A stretch of 64,000 bases of DNA from Avena insularis (lineage: Eukaryota; Streptophyta; Magnoliopsida; Poales; Poaceae): NCBI GenBank assembly GCA_023614405.1, contig CM042688.1, forward strand, positions 443,476,028 through 443,540,027, read 5' to 3'. Shown one piece after another: positions 53,389-64,000 of this stretch. Each line of letters opens with the position of its first letter. Position 1 is the first letter of the stretch. The notes under the pieces were generated by a model. That model was not told the DNA's origin and did no database searches. It saw nothing but the letters and a program-made list of their open reading frames with translations. The position numbers and the translations under genes are program-made.

Positions 53389-54123
53389 TCATGGGCCAAG
53401 ATTGAGCTTCTCCATAGGCTTGTTCAACTTTTCTGGACAATTGTTTGCATAATGGCCTAGTTCCTTACATTTGAAACAGGTTATAAGTTTGAGGTATTGA
53501 GGTGGCTTCTCTGGGCAAACATCTGTGTAGTGTCCTTTGTTTTCGCACTTGAAGCATGTGACTTGGCTGATATCCCTCATAGGCTTGTTTATCTTGTGTT
53601 TCTTCTTCTCTGGACATCCATTGGCATAATGTCCCATCTCTTTGCAATTGAAACATTGCACTTGTGTAATATCTTTCTTGCTAGTGTTGAGGCATTTCTT
53701 CTTCTTCTTCTTGGGTTTCTCCAAAGCTAGGAGTTCTTCTGGTTCTTGTTCTTCATAGGTGGGAGATCTTTCTCTCTTCTTGGAGCATTGATCTTCATGC
53801 TCCTTGGGTGCATGATCCTTGTATCCAAAAGTATTGCTAGCTTGGGTTCCTTCTAGAATAATATTCTTGTCATCCTTGTTGTCATACACTCTTTTGGGAT
53901 AGTTTTCTTCCATGTTGATCACTTGAGTAACCAATCCTTGCAACAGTTGGGATTGAAGTTTCAAAATCCTTTGTATGGCTGGGTCTAGTCCATTGTTATT
54001 GGCTAAAAGCTGAGTTTTGTCTTGGCTCAACTAGTGTTGGGTTGCTATGAGTTCTCTCATGCTGTCCTCTTGGTTGTTGTTGTTGTCACCATCCTTGATG
54101 TTGGAGTCTCTTGGAGAAGTCAT
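53389..54123 (-). CDS. Gag-like protein with three CCHC zinc knuckles, interrupted by TAG
   Basis: From an ATG at 54,123 the frame gives 30 residues, an in-frame TAG at 54,033-54,031, then 213 open codons to the stop. Counting from the codon after the TAG: residues 16-40 are a likely helix (LDPAIQRILKLQSQ...), 76-104 are charged, 105-119 are very lysine-rich (a possible nuclear signal), and knuckles of form C-x2-C-x4-H-x4-C lie at 126-139, 159-172 and 185-198, each followed by PEK. This resembles a Gypsy nucleocapsid, which binds element RNA during packaging. The capsid domain expected between helix and knuckles is absent, and three knuckles exceed the usual one or two. Without readthrough, the first ATG after the TAG is at 53,913 and would drop the helix. 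It is the only ORF of the interior. Function is inferred from the knuckles alone. Confidence 0.75.
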
Positions 54124-54834
54124 CTGTTTGGGTTGGATAGGGATTAGAATAGGCAAAAGATTTCTAAGGAATAAATTCTAATCACACACATCACAATTCA
54201 CACAAGCAATGTGCAAGCAATCACAAACAAACACTCCACTCAAACAACAGTTTCAAGCACATTTTTAGGCAACAAAATATTTTTGTTACACCACATAAGT
54301 TGGTGGGTTTGACTTAACTAAAATATGGTGGTCCATCTATATGGTTCACTTGTGATCTTTCCATCCTTCTTGGTTGATTCTTCTTGAATGAGATCTTTGT
54401 TTCCTTGGAGAATTTTTGTGTCTTGGTCACAAATCTTCAAAGGTGATGATGGTTCTTTCTAAGTTGTGTTTCCTTAGTCTTCAATTCTTGAGCAAAATTT
54501 CTTGTCTCTCTTGTAGTCCTTAGTGGTATCCAAGTTGGAAGTCCTTGGTGAACATGCTGAAAATGCTGTAGTCATTGGAGTTGAAGAAGTTGAAGTCATT
54601 AGAGTTGGAAGTGTTGAAGAAGTCTTTTGCTCATGATGAAGTCTTTGGTCATGGGGTAGGCTTTTCCATCAAGTTTTGAAGTAGAAGAGAAGTAGAGTTG
54701 AAACCAAAAAATGATTGAGGAAAGAGTTTACAAGATTTGTTTTTGTAAATAAGTTTTGGAATAAGACAACTCCTATTGTCTAAGGGTTTTTTTTTTGTCC
54801 AATCCTAGGGTTACAAATCCTACAGGCAACACAA
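54124..54834 (-). other. Element 2 leader between primer site and gag-like ORF
   Basis: About 710 bp with no ORF of note. On the plus strand 54,540-54,640 is rich in GAAGTTGAAGT-type motifs, and a T10 run lies near 54,790. By position it is the untranslated leader where a packaging signal would be expected, but I see nothing specific. Confidence 0.6.
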
Positions 54835-54847
54835 TGCTCTGATACCA
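54835..54847 (-). other. Primer-binding site of element 2, initiator tRNA-Met type
   Basis: On the minus strand TGGTATCAGAGCA, separated by two bases (GA) from the end of the 5' LTR (…GCTACA). It is complementary to the 3' end of plant initiator tRNA-Met and fixes the minus orientation. Confidence 0.95.
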
Positions 54848-54849
54848 TC

Positions 54850-57800
54850 TGTAGCGTCCCCAACCTTTAATAAGATTGTGTCCCCTATGTTTACAATGCT
54901 AGTCCCTGGATCAATAGCTAGCATCCACAGTTTATATGTAATATCAAGAAACAAAGGTCATATACAACTTTATAACCAGGAATAAAATAATTTTATTACA
55001 TCAAACATAGCTCATTGGCTATTTACATTACATTGCAGCGGAATAACTATAGTCATGGGTCCTTCATCTTCAAAGTGCCACAGGCAGATGTTGGTTGTAG
55101 ACTTTGTAATCCTAATCAATCAATCTTCACTAAATCAATCAAACCTGCAACATCATAAGTTACAGCCACAAGGGTCAATACATTTGAATTGTATTGGCAA
55201 GTGATACCTTAGTATATTTTAAGTGGACTATAATACTATATGCATTTGGCTGGTGGAGCTTAGGCTTGCTTTGCTCAAAATAGATTTTTCCTTAACTTTT
55301 GAAAACACTAAGTTTTGTTTGGCAAAACACCCAAGGCATCTATCAATCAAAGACTCCAGATCCACTCAGGGCATCTACCAATCAATGACTGAAGATCCTT
55401 TTAACCCTTGTTCACCCACAAGTTTTATTTAGAAATTGGAGTGATGAGATTCTTGAAGTTTCCATGTCTTGATGCTCAAATTGTCCTTTACCAGGGACAT
55501 GGCTAAGTACTTAGGTTTTACACTCTGCAGAGGTGGTGCACTTTCCCCACAAGCCCTGGTTTCCCAAGACATGATCCTTCAGTAGCCTTTCCTTAGTCAA
55601 ATGGACGCGCTCCAACCTATCAACCCATCTACCACCCACTGTCCAAGAGACTAAGTTCTAGCATCCTAAGATCATGGCAGAGCCCATAATGCCAAGTGGT
55701 TGCACTTGAAGCTTCTCAACATTTGACATCTCAAATCTCTTTGTTTCCTGGGTGGCCATCCACAAGTGAGATACACAACCCAAGTCCATGGCCTTGTGAA
55801 CCACTCAACATATACCATTCCTTCCATTCCACCCAGGTGATTCATTAACTTAGTTGTTTTGTTAAATAAAAACAAGTCCAAAGACTTAGAATATTTTTCC
55901 ATAGTGTGAATATATAAACCACCCTTGTTTTCTAATAGCTAGGCTAAGCATGATAGTAATAGGAATCTTGACTTAGGTAATTTTCACTAAGGTTTCACCT
56001 AATAGGTTTTCCCAAGAATAGCTTGTACTTAGCAAAAACCATGCAAGTCCTATACTTAGAAAAATAATACTAATGCATATATAAAATATAGGAATGGAAT
56101 ATTCATGATGATATCACTTGCCTTTTTGGTAGAGGGTATAGGTTCACCTTGTCCTTGCAACACTCACACTCTTCAAGTCACTACAATTCAATCAAGCAAG
56201 GCACAAACTTAATCTACCAATCAAGCAAAACTACACATAAAATAACAAAGTCAAACAAACAATTTTTCACACACAAAGTAATGGGATCTAAGTCATGCAT
56301 AAGCATGCAAAGGTTGGTTCTATTGTAAGGATGGTCTTCACTAGGCTTCTAACTTTGTAAGTTCCAAATTGGTCATTTACCAAAATGGCAAAGTCATTTG
56401 CAAAGAGGGTCTCTATTAGATTCCTAAACTTTGTAAGATCCAAATTGGTCATTTACCAAAGTGGCAAAGTTCAAGTAATGCATGCAAGCATGCCAAGCTT
56501 TGATTTGTTTGAAAAAGGGGTTCCTAATGGGTCATAGACATTTGGGCACACCTATTGGTCATTTTGTGAAGTGGCTAAGTCATTTGCAAAAGGTTTCACT
56601 ATAAAACCATTTTCAAAACAAAGTGTCATTCTATGTGGTGTATAAATATTTTTACTAAGGCACTAACCTATAGGGTTCACCAAATGAGTTGCTATTGCAA
56701 AACTTGGTGTTTGGGTCAGTAGGTTTGGTCCAAAACATTTTCTCAAAGTTTTCTTTATGAAAGCATTTTCATAAACAAAACAATGGTTTTTAATTAGCTA
56801 GAAATGCACTAAACTAATTAATCCATCCTATTCTTTTCCAAAATCATTTTCCAAACTATGGGTTGGTTCCTAGGGTCAGTAAGGTCACAACAAACCAATT
56901 TGCAAAGGTTTTAACCTAAGAATCATTTTTAAATGATTTTTCTAATGTTAGCAAGCACACAAAAGAATCTGCAAAATCAAACAAGCTAACAAATACTATT
57001 TGCTAAACTAAGGGCAGGGTTGGCTAGAGCTTGTCTTGCTGATTCCAACGACATCAAATTTGTAAAATTTGGACGTGTGGATCCAAAGATACATGGGTTT
57101 GAAAATGGCAAAAGTTTCTGTTTTCAAATCTCTTTTAAATGATCTAGTGCCACGCTGCCTTAATATTATTCGCCTGCATCGTTCGGTGTGGTTCGGCAAC
57201 GTGGAGCGTTGGATCAAGTTTGATCGCACGGCACAGAAGACATACCCCTTCGCGGTTAGTCATTCTATCGTAACCGATGGATGGAGATCGAACGGTTGCG
57301 GCAGGCTCGACCTAAAGCTAGCGGCGCTGCGGTGACCACCGGCGGCGGAGCGGTCGGTCGATGACGGTGCCGGCGATACAGGAAGCGGGAGAGGAAAAGG
57401 GGAGGCTCACCGAGTTCGCAGACGCTTGGGGAAGCTCAACGTGCTGATGGGGAGGCAGGGGCGCACGGACGGGTTGGCAATCTCTCGCCGGAGTTGCTGC
57501 GGGCGGCGGTGCTCTCGGGTTGTCGTCGTTGGCGTCGCTCGGGACCGCGCTAAGGCAAAGAAGAGGCACGGTTAGGTGCGCACGAGGGTTGCGAGTAAGG
57601 GAGCATCAGCAAGGCGAGAAGTCTGGCTCACCGGGAAACTTCGTGAGGCGAGAGCAGTGGTGCTCACTGTCGACGACCGGAGGCGGCGCTATGGTGTGAG
57701 CTAGGACACGAAACGGCGTTAGTTGCGGAAGGAATCACTGGTCTTAGGCGCATCATCGAAAAGAAGAGGGGTGGCTGGAAGCTACCTGTGGAGTTCGCCG

Positions 57801-59630
57801 GAGCGGAGGCAGACGGTGGCGACGGTGGTCGTCGTCGAAGGCGAGGTTACAGGGCACTTGCGGGCGAGTTTGATGTCGGCGATTCCTGAGAGTGGGAAGC
57901 TATGAGCTTGGTCGGGAGGAGAGGGGCGGCGAGGCTTTGTCGGAATTGCTCGGGACGGTGGTCGAATGAGGAGCTCGAGGAGAAATCTAAGGCGTGCAAG
58001 GGGTATCGGAGGGGATTTATAGAGGAGACACAGGCGTTTCAATCTGCGTGATCAAGGCGAGGTAATGGCGCGGAATTAAGACGAATTGAACGCGCGGATT
58101 GATTTACAGAGAACGGCGACGCTGTCTGAGGAGGAACTAGTCATGTGAAGACGATGGCTAGAGAAGTGGGACCAAGCGTCGGTGGGAAAAAGGGTGAGGA
58201 GGAGGTCCACCACCACCGCTTAGCGGGTTCTTTCTGCGGTGAAGAAAAACGGTTCAGGGGGAGGAGTAAGAGGAGGTGGGTCCTCTTGGCAGTGAAAGGG
58301 GAAGAGGAGGAATGGGTCCATGCTGTCTGTCTCTGTCTGAGTAAGTTTCTGAGTAAGAAAAGAAACGCTTCGGGGGAGGGAGAGAAGACTGGGCTGGACT
58401 AGGTCATTGGGCCAAAGTCAGCCCTCTGCTTTTCCTATTTTTTTCTGTCTAACTCTTTTTCCTTTTTCTAATTCTTTTCTGTTTTGAATTTCAACCAATT
58501 ATTCAAACAATCAAACAACACTCAAATCAATTCAAACAATCACTCAACTTCACTTTGAATTTGGTTCTGTTTGGCAACATAATCCAAATCTCAAAATGAA
58601 ATATTATTTTTATTTAATTTAGGATCCATTTAATAATTAAAGAAAATGGATCTTTAGTTTATTAATAGTGTTTGATTTATTTAAGAAAATTTCCATTTGA
58701 AATCCAATTATTTTCAAAACCAAACCAGAAGGTTTAATTTGAAAAATAAAAGAATACTTGGAAACTTATTTAAATAAATAAATAAGTTTTGGTGTTTTAA
58801 TTAAAATGGGAAAGCCTTTACTTAAATAAAATTGGATATTTAAATCCTTTATTTTATTTAAATAATCCTTTACTCATTTTAATCAAAGCAAAACCTTTTA
58901 ATAAAAGATTTCAAAGTAGTAATAAAATACTTGGTGTTCATTTAAAATGGGAAAAGCTTTTACTTAAATAAAATTGGATATTTAAATCATTTATTTTATT
59001 TAAATAAACCTTTACTCATTTTATCAAAACAAAATATTTTATTTCAAAAGTTTGGCCAAAATTAAGTTGGCTTATCTTTTCATTTGAAACCAAAGTCTTT
59101 TATTAAAAGATCTAAAACAGTGTTTCCAAAACAATTTATTTTCCTTTGATAAATGTTTATCTTTATAAATCCCTTTAGGATTATTGATCACCAATTGGTA
59201 TGGCTTTTGGTAAGGGCTTTATTAGCTTTTGGAAATTCAATTTCCTTATCTTATTATAGTCATAAGATTTTGCCTATAGTTCCAAACTAAGTGAAACCAA
59301 TCTCCAAGGTCTTTCTTGATCCTTTGTGATTATTTGTTGATCAAATCCTTGGATTTGGAGATACTTTGGAAAATGATTTCCTTCCATTAGGGTTTAGGGT
59401 TTTGGATTTATTTTACAGGTGTTCAAATTTCCAGATACATTCATTGAGGAATGCATTTCCCTTGATTTGGATTTTTGTTGAATTCAAACTTCTGCCAAGG
59501 TTTGTTCAAGATGGGATTTCAAGTCTCCTTTTAGAAACAAAAGTTTCTTTTCACCCTGATTTTCAACAAAAATTTATTTTGTTATTTTATTTTTCACATT
59601 ACAAGATTTGGAAAATCTTGGGATGTGACA
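54850..59630 (-). repeat. Element 2 5' LTR (4,781 bp)
   Basis: Right LTR on the plus strand, promoter-bearing copy for the element. Nearly identical to 48,429-53,212 outside the GC-rich block of about 57,150-58,430, where many one- to three-base indels separate the copies. It contains the 141-bp duplication (58,803/58,944) and the TATA candidate. Confidence 0.95.
58015..58021 (-). promoter_or_regulatory. Candidate TATA box in element 2 5' LTR
   Basis: Minus-strand CTCTATAAATCC in GC-rich sequence, the counterpart of 51,597-51,603 and kept despite several indels nearby. If used, transcription would start roughly 30 bp further along the minus strand (about 57,985) and give a leader of about 3.1 kb before the primer-binding site. 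Confidence 0.5.
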
Positions 59631-62600
59631 ATATTGATCCACCAGTGTCATTGCATGTGTGTTCTTTTCACAAACCACATGGGCATGTGTATTCTTATCA
59701 CAAACTACATATGGATCCTCTAGAGTTCATTGAATGTGCGTCCTTTTCACAAACCACATATGGATCCACCAGAGTCATTGTATGTCTGTTCTTTTCATTA
59801 ACCACAACTAGTGTCATTGAATGTCTGTTCTTTTCACAAACTACATATGGATCCACTAGAGTCATTGCATGTGTTCTTTTCATTAACCACAGCTAGAGTC
59901 ATTGGATGTGTGTTCTTTTCACAAACCACATATGGATCCACCAGTGTTAGTGCATGCCTGTTCATTTCATTAACAATAGCTAGAGTCATTGCATGTCTTT
60001 TCTTTTCACAAACCACATGGATCCACCAGTGTAATTTCATGCGTGTTCTTTTCATTAACCACATATGGATCCAGCAATTTCATTGCATGTGTGTTCTTTT
60101 CTTTAACCACAGCTAGAGTCATTGCATGCATGTTCTTTTCACAAACCACATTGATCCACCAGTGTCATTGCATGCCTGTTCTTCTCACAAACCACATATG
60201 GATCCACAGCTAGAGTCATTATATGTCTGTTCTTCTCCCAAATGACATATGGATCGACTAGAGTTAGTGAATGTCTGTTCTTTTCATTAACCACATGAGC
60301 ATGTGTGTTCTTTTCTTAGACCGCATATGGATCCATAGCTAGAGTCATTGCATGTCTGTTCTTTTCACAAACCACAAATGGATCCACCTATTTCATTGAA
60401 TGTGTGTTCTTTTCATGAACCACAGCTAGAGTCATTGCATGTCTATTGTTTTCACAAACCACATATGTGTTCTTTTAATTAACCATAGCTAGAGTCATTG
60501 GATATATGTTCTTTTCACAAACCACCTATGGAGCCATAAGTGTCATTGAATGCGTGTTCTTCTCACAAACCACATATGGATCCACCAGTGTCATTGTATG
60601 TGTGTTCTTTTCATTAACCACAGCTAGAGTAATTGCATGTCTGTTCTTTTCAGAAAACACATGGATCCACCAGTATCATTGCATGCATGTTCTCCTCACA
60701 AACCACATATGGATCCACAGCTAGAGTAATTGCATGTCTGTTGTTTTCACAAACCACATATGGATCCACTAGAGTCATCGCATGTGTTCTTTTCATTAAC
60801 CACAGCTAGAGTCATTGGATGTGTGTTGTTTTCACAAACCACATATGGATCCACTAGTGTCATTGAATGTGTGTTCTTCTCACAAACCACATATGTATCC
60901 ACTAGAGTCATTGCATGTTTGTTCTTCTCATAAACCAAATATGGATCCACCAGAGTCAGTGAATGTCTGTTCTTTTCATGAACCACATATGGATCCACCA
61001 GTGTCATTGCATGTGTTTTCTTGTCATACACCACATATGGATCCGCAGCTAGATTCATTGCATGTCTGTTCTTTTCAGAAACCACACATGGATCCACCAG
61101 TGTCATTGCATGTGTGTTCTTTTCATGAACCACAACCAGAGTCATTTCATGTGTGTTCTTTTCACAAACTACATATGGATCCACTAGAGTCATTACATGT
61201 GTTCTTTTCATTAACCACATCTAGAGTCATTTGATGTGTGTTCTTTTCACAAACCACATATGGATCCACCAGTGTCATTGAATGTGTGTTCTTCTCACAA
61301 ACCACATATGGATCCACTAGAGTCAGTGAATGTCTGTTCTTCTGACAAACCACATATGGATCCACTAGAGTCATTGCATGTCTATTCTTCTCAGAAACCA
61401 CATATGGATCCACTAGAATCAGTGAATGTCTGTTCTTTTCATGAACCACATATGGATCCACCAGTGTCATTGCATGTGTTTTCTTGTCATAGACCACATA
61501 TGGATCCATAGCTAGATTCATTGCATGTCTGTTATTTTCAAAAACCACACATGGATCCACCAGTGTCATTGCATGTGTTGTTCTTTTCATGAACCACACC
61601 TAGAGTCATTGCATGTGTGTTCTTTTCACAAACTACATATGGATCCACTAGAGTCATTGCATGTGTTCTTTTCATTAACCATAGCTAGAGTCATTGCATG
61701 TGTGTTATTTTCACAAACCACATATGGATTGACCAGTGTCATTGAATGTCTGTTCTTCTCACAAACCACATATGGATCCACAGCTAGAGTCATTGCATGT
61801 CTATTCTTCTCTCAAACCACATATGGATCCGCCAGACTCAGTGAATGTCTTTTCTTTTCATAAACCATGCATGGATCCACCAATATCATTGCATGTGTGT
61901 TCTTTTCAAGAACCACAACTAGAGTCGATGAATGTGTGTTCTTCTCACAAACCACATAGGGATCCACCAGAGTCATTGGATGTGTGATCTTTTCATAAAC
62001 CACATATTGATCCACCAGTGTCATTTCATGTGTGTCCTTTTCATAAAGCACATATTGATCCACCAGTGTCATTGCATGTCTGTTCTTTTAATAAACCACA
62101 CATGGATCCACCAGTGTCATTGAATGTGCGTTCTTTTCAAGAACCACAACTAGAGTCAGTGAATGTCTGTTATTTTCACAGACCACATATGGATCCACAT
62201 CTATAGTCACTACATGTGTGTTCTTTTCACAAACCACATATAGATCCACCAGTGGCATTGCATGTGTGTTATTTTCATTAACCACAACTAGAGTCATTGC
62301 ATGTGTGTTCTTTTCAAAAACCACATATGGATCCACCAGAGTCATTGCATGTATGTTCTTTTCATTAACCACAGCTAGAGTCATTGTATGTGTGTTCTTT
62401 TCACAAACCCCATATGGATCCACCAGAGTCATTGCATGTTTGTTCTTTTCATTAACCACAACTAGTGTCATTGCATGACTGTTCTTTTCACTAAACACAT
62501 GGATCCACCAGTGTCATTAGATGTGTGTTCTTTTTATTAACCACAACTAGAGTCATTGCATGTGTGTTATTTTCACAAACCACATATGGATCCTCCAGTG

Positions 62601-64000
62601 TCATTGCATGTCTGTTCTTTTCATTAACCATAGATAGAGTCATTACATATCTGTTCTTTTCACAAACCACGTGGATCCACCAGTGTCATTGCATGTGTGT
62701 TCTTTTACTAAAACACAACTAGAGTCATTGCATGTGTGTTCTTTTCACAAACCACATATGGATCAACTAGTGTCATTGCATGTCTGTTCTATTCATTAAC
62801 CACATCTAGTGTCATTGCATGTCTGTTCTTTTCACAAACCACATATGGATCCACCAGAGTCATTGCATGTCTCTGTTCTTTCCATTAACCACATATAGTG
62901 TCATTGTATGTATGTTCTTTTCACAGACCCCATATGGATCCACCAGTGTTCATTGTATGTGTGTTCTTTCACAAAACACATATAGATCCACCAGTGTCAT
63001 TGTATGTGTGTTCTTTTCATTAACCACATGTAGTGTCATTGCATGTGTGTTATTTTCACAAACCACATATGGATCCACTAGAGTCATTGCATGTCTCTGT
63101 TCTTTTCGTTAACCACAACTAGTTTCATTGCATGTATGTTCTTTTCATAGACCACATATGGATCCACCAGAGTTCATTGCATGTGTGTTCTTTTCACAAA
63201 CCACATAAGGATCCACCAGTGTCGCTGCATGTTCATTCTTTTCATTAACCACAACTAGAGTCATTACATGTCTGTTCTTTTCACAAACCACATGGATCCA
63301 CCAGTGTCATTGCATATGTGTTCTTTTAATAGACCACAACCAGAGTCATTGCATATGTGTTCTTTTCACAAACCACATATGGATCCACCAGTGTCATTGC
63401 ATGTCTGTTTTTCTATTAACCACATCTAGAGTCATTTCATGTGTGTTCTTTTCACAAACCACATATGGATCCACCAGTGTCATTGCATGTGTGTTCTTTT
63501 CACGAACCACATATGGATCCACCAGTGTCATTGCATGTCAGTTCTTTTCACAAACCACCCATGGATCCACTAGTGTCATTGCATGTGTTTTCTTTTTATT
63601 AACCAAAGTTAGAGTCATTGCATGTTTATTCTTTTCATAGACCACATATGGATCCACCAGTGTCATTGCATGTGTGTTATTTTCATGAACCACAACTAGA
63701 GTCAGTGAATGTCTGTTCTTTCACAAACCACATGGATCCACCAGAGTCATTGTATTGCCTATTCTTTTCACAAACCACAGTTACAGTCATTGCATGTTTG
63801 TTCTTTTCACAAACCACATAAGGATCCACTAGAGTAATTTAATGTGTGTTCTTTTCACAAACCACATATCGATCCACGAGTTTCATTGCATGTGTGTTCT
63901 TTTCACAAACCACATGGGCATGTGTGTTCTTATCACAAACCACATATGGATCCACTAGAGTTCATTGAATGTGCGTCCTTTTCACAAACCACATATGGAT
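59631..64000. repeat. 48-bp satellite array, right block
   Basis: Starts with the right target-site copy of element 2 (ATATT, 59,631-59,635) and runs to the window end. Monomer types are the same as in the main block. A segment containing the short CATGGGCATG unit near 59,680 recurs near 63,910, giving a higher-order period of about 4,235 bp. The array continues beyond the window. Confidence 0.97.

Larger units (their letters stand above)
48429..59630 (-). mobile_element. Element 2: non-autonomous Gypsy-like LTR retrotransposon with gag-only interior, 11,202 bp
   Basis: Complete minus-strand element. Read on the minus strand: 5' LTR 59,630-54,850, primer-binding site 54,847-54,835, gag-like ORF, polypurine tract 53,225-53,213 and 3' LTR 53,212-48,429. 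LTRs begin TGTCACATCCC and end GGGACGCTACA. The interior is only 1,637 bp and encodes no protease, reverse transcriptase, RNase H or integrase. The zinc-knuckle ORF, the initiator-Met primer site and the pre-tract stem-loop shared with element 1 indicate a Gypsy derivative. The two LTRs are nearly identical outside a GC-rich block, suggesting a fairly recent insertion. Confidence 0.93.

Noticed and set aside
53465..53730. ORFs at 53,465-53,656 (minus) and 53,497-53,730 (plus)
   Set aside because: They are out-of-frame or antisense shadows of the zinc-knuckle coding region.

Overview
The window is repetitive DNA from a large plant genome, most likely a grass and possibly Triticeae or another Pooideae. 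That placement is inferred from two nested Gypsy-type LTR retrotransposons with very long (4.4-4.8 kb) LTRs, short and largely non-coding interiors (the LARD architecture described from barley and relatives), and primer-binding sites matching the 3' end of plant initiator tRNA-Met. I find no cellular protein-coding gene, tRNA, rRNA or CRISPR array. The only recognisable protein-coding material is retrotransposon-derived.

Layout: (1) 1-34,103 is an unbroken tandem satellite with a basic 48-bp monomer carrying overlapping NdeI and BamHI sites (CATATGGATCC), mixed with 51-, 46-, 45-, 39- and 30-bp variants. It is organised into nested higher-order duplications of about 4.3, 2.39, 7.64, 2.98, 1.28 (three copies) and 1.27 kb. 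(2) 34,104-45,992 is a plus-strand LTR retrotransposon (element 1) with target-site duplication ATTAA, LTRs of 4,442 and 4,387 bp, and a 3.06-kb interior holding only frameshifted fossils of reverse transcriptase and RNase H. (3) 45,993-48,428 is satellite again, in register with the sequence left of element 1. (4) 48,429-59,630 is a minus-strand LTR retrotransposon (element 2) with target-site duplication ATATT, LTRs of 4,784 and 4,781 bp, and a 1.64-kb interior. Its only ORF is a gag-like protein with three CCHC zinc knuckles, interrupted by an in-frame TAG; there is no pol. (5) 59,631-64,000 is satellite, in register with the sequence left of element 2.

History as read from the sequence: the satellite array came first and was repeatedly reshuffled by segmental tandem duplication. 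Two non-autonomous Gypsy derivatives then inserted in opposite orientations, so that their 3' ends face each other across 2.4 kb of satellite. Both would depend on proteins supplied by other elements.

The most interesting signals are a short stem-loop with one compensatory base pair at matched distance from the polypurine tract in both elements, the frame-open satellite monomer (all three forward frames and one reverse frame), its coupled monomer grammar, and the capsid-less, three-knuckle gag of element 2. I did not find a convincing new multi-gene system. Boundaries of higher-order repeats were read by eye and may be off by tens of bases; LTR, TSD and primer-site boundaries are exact.
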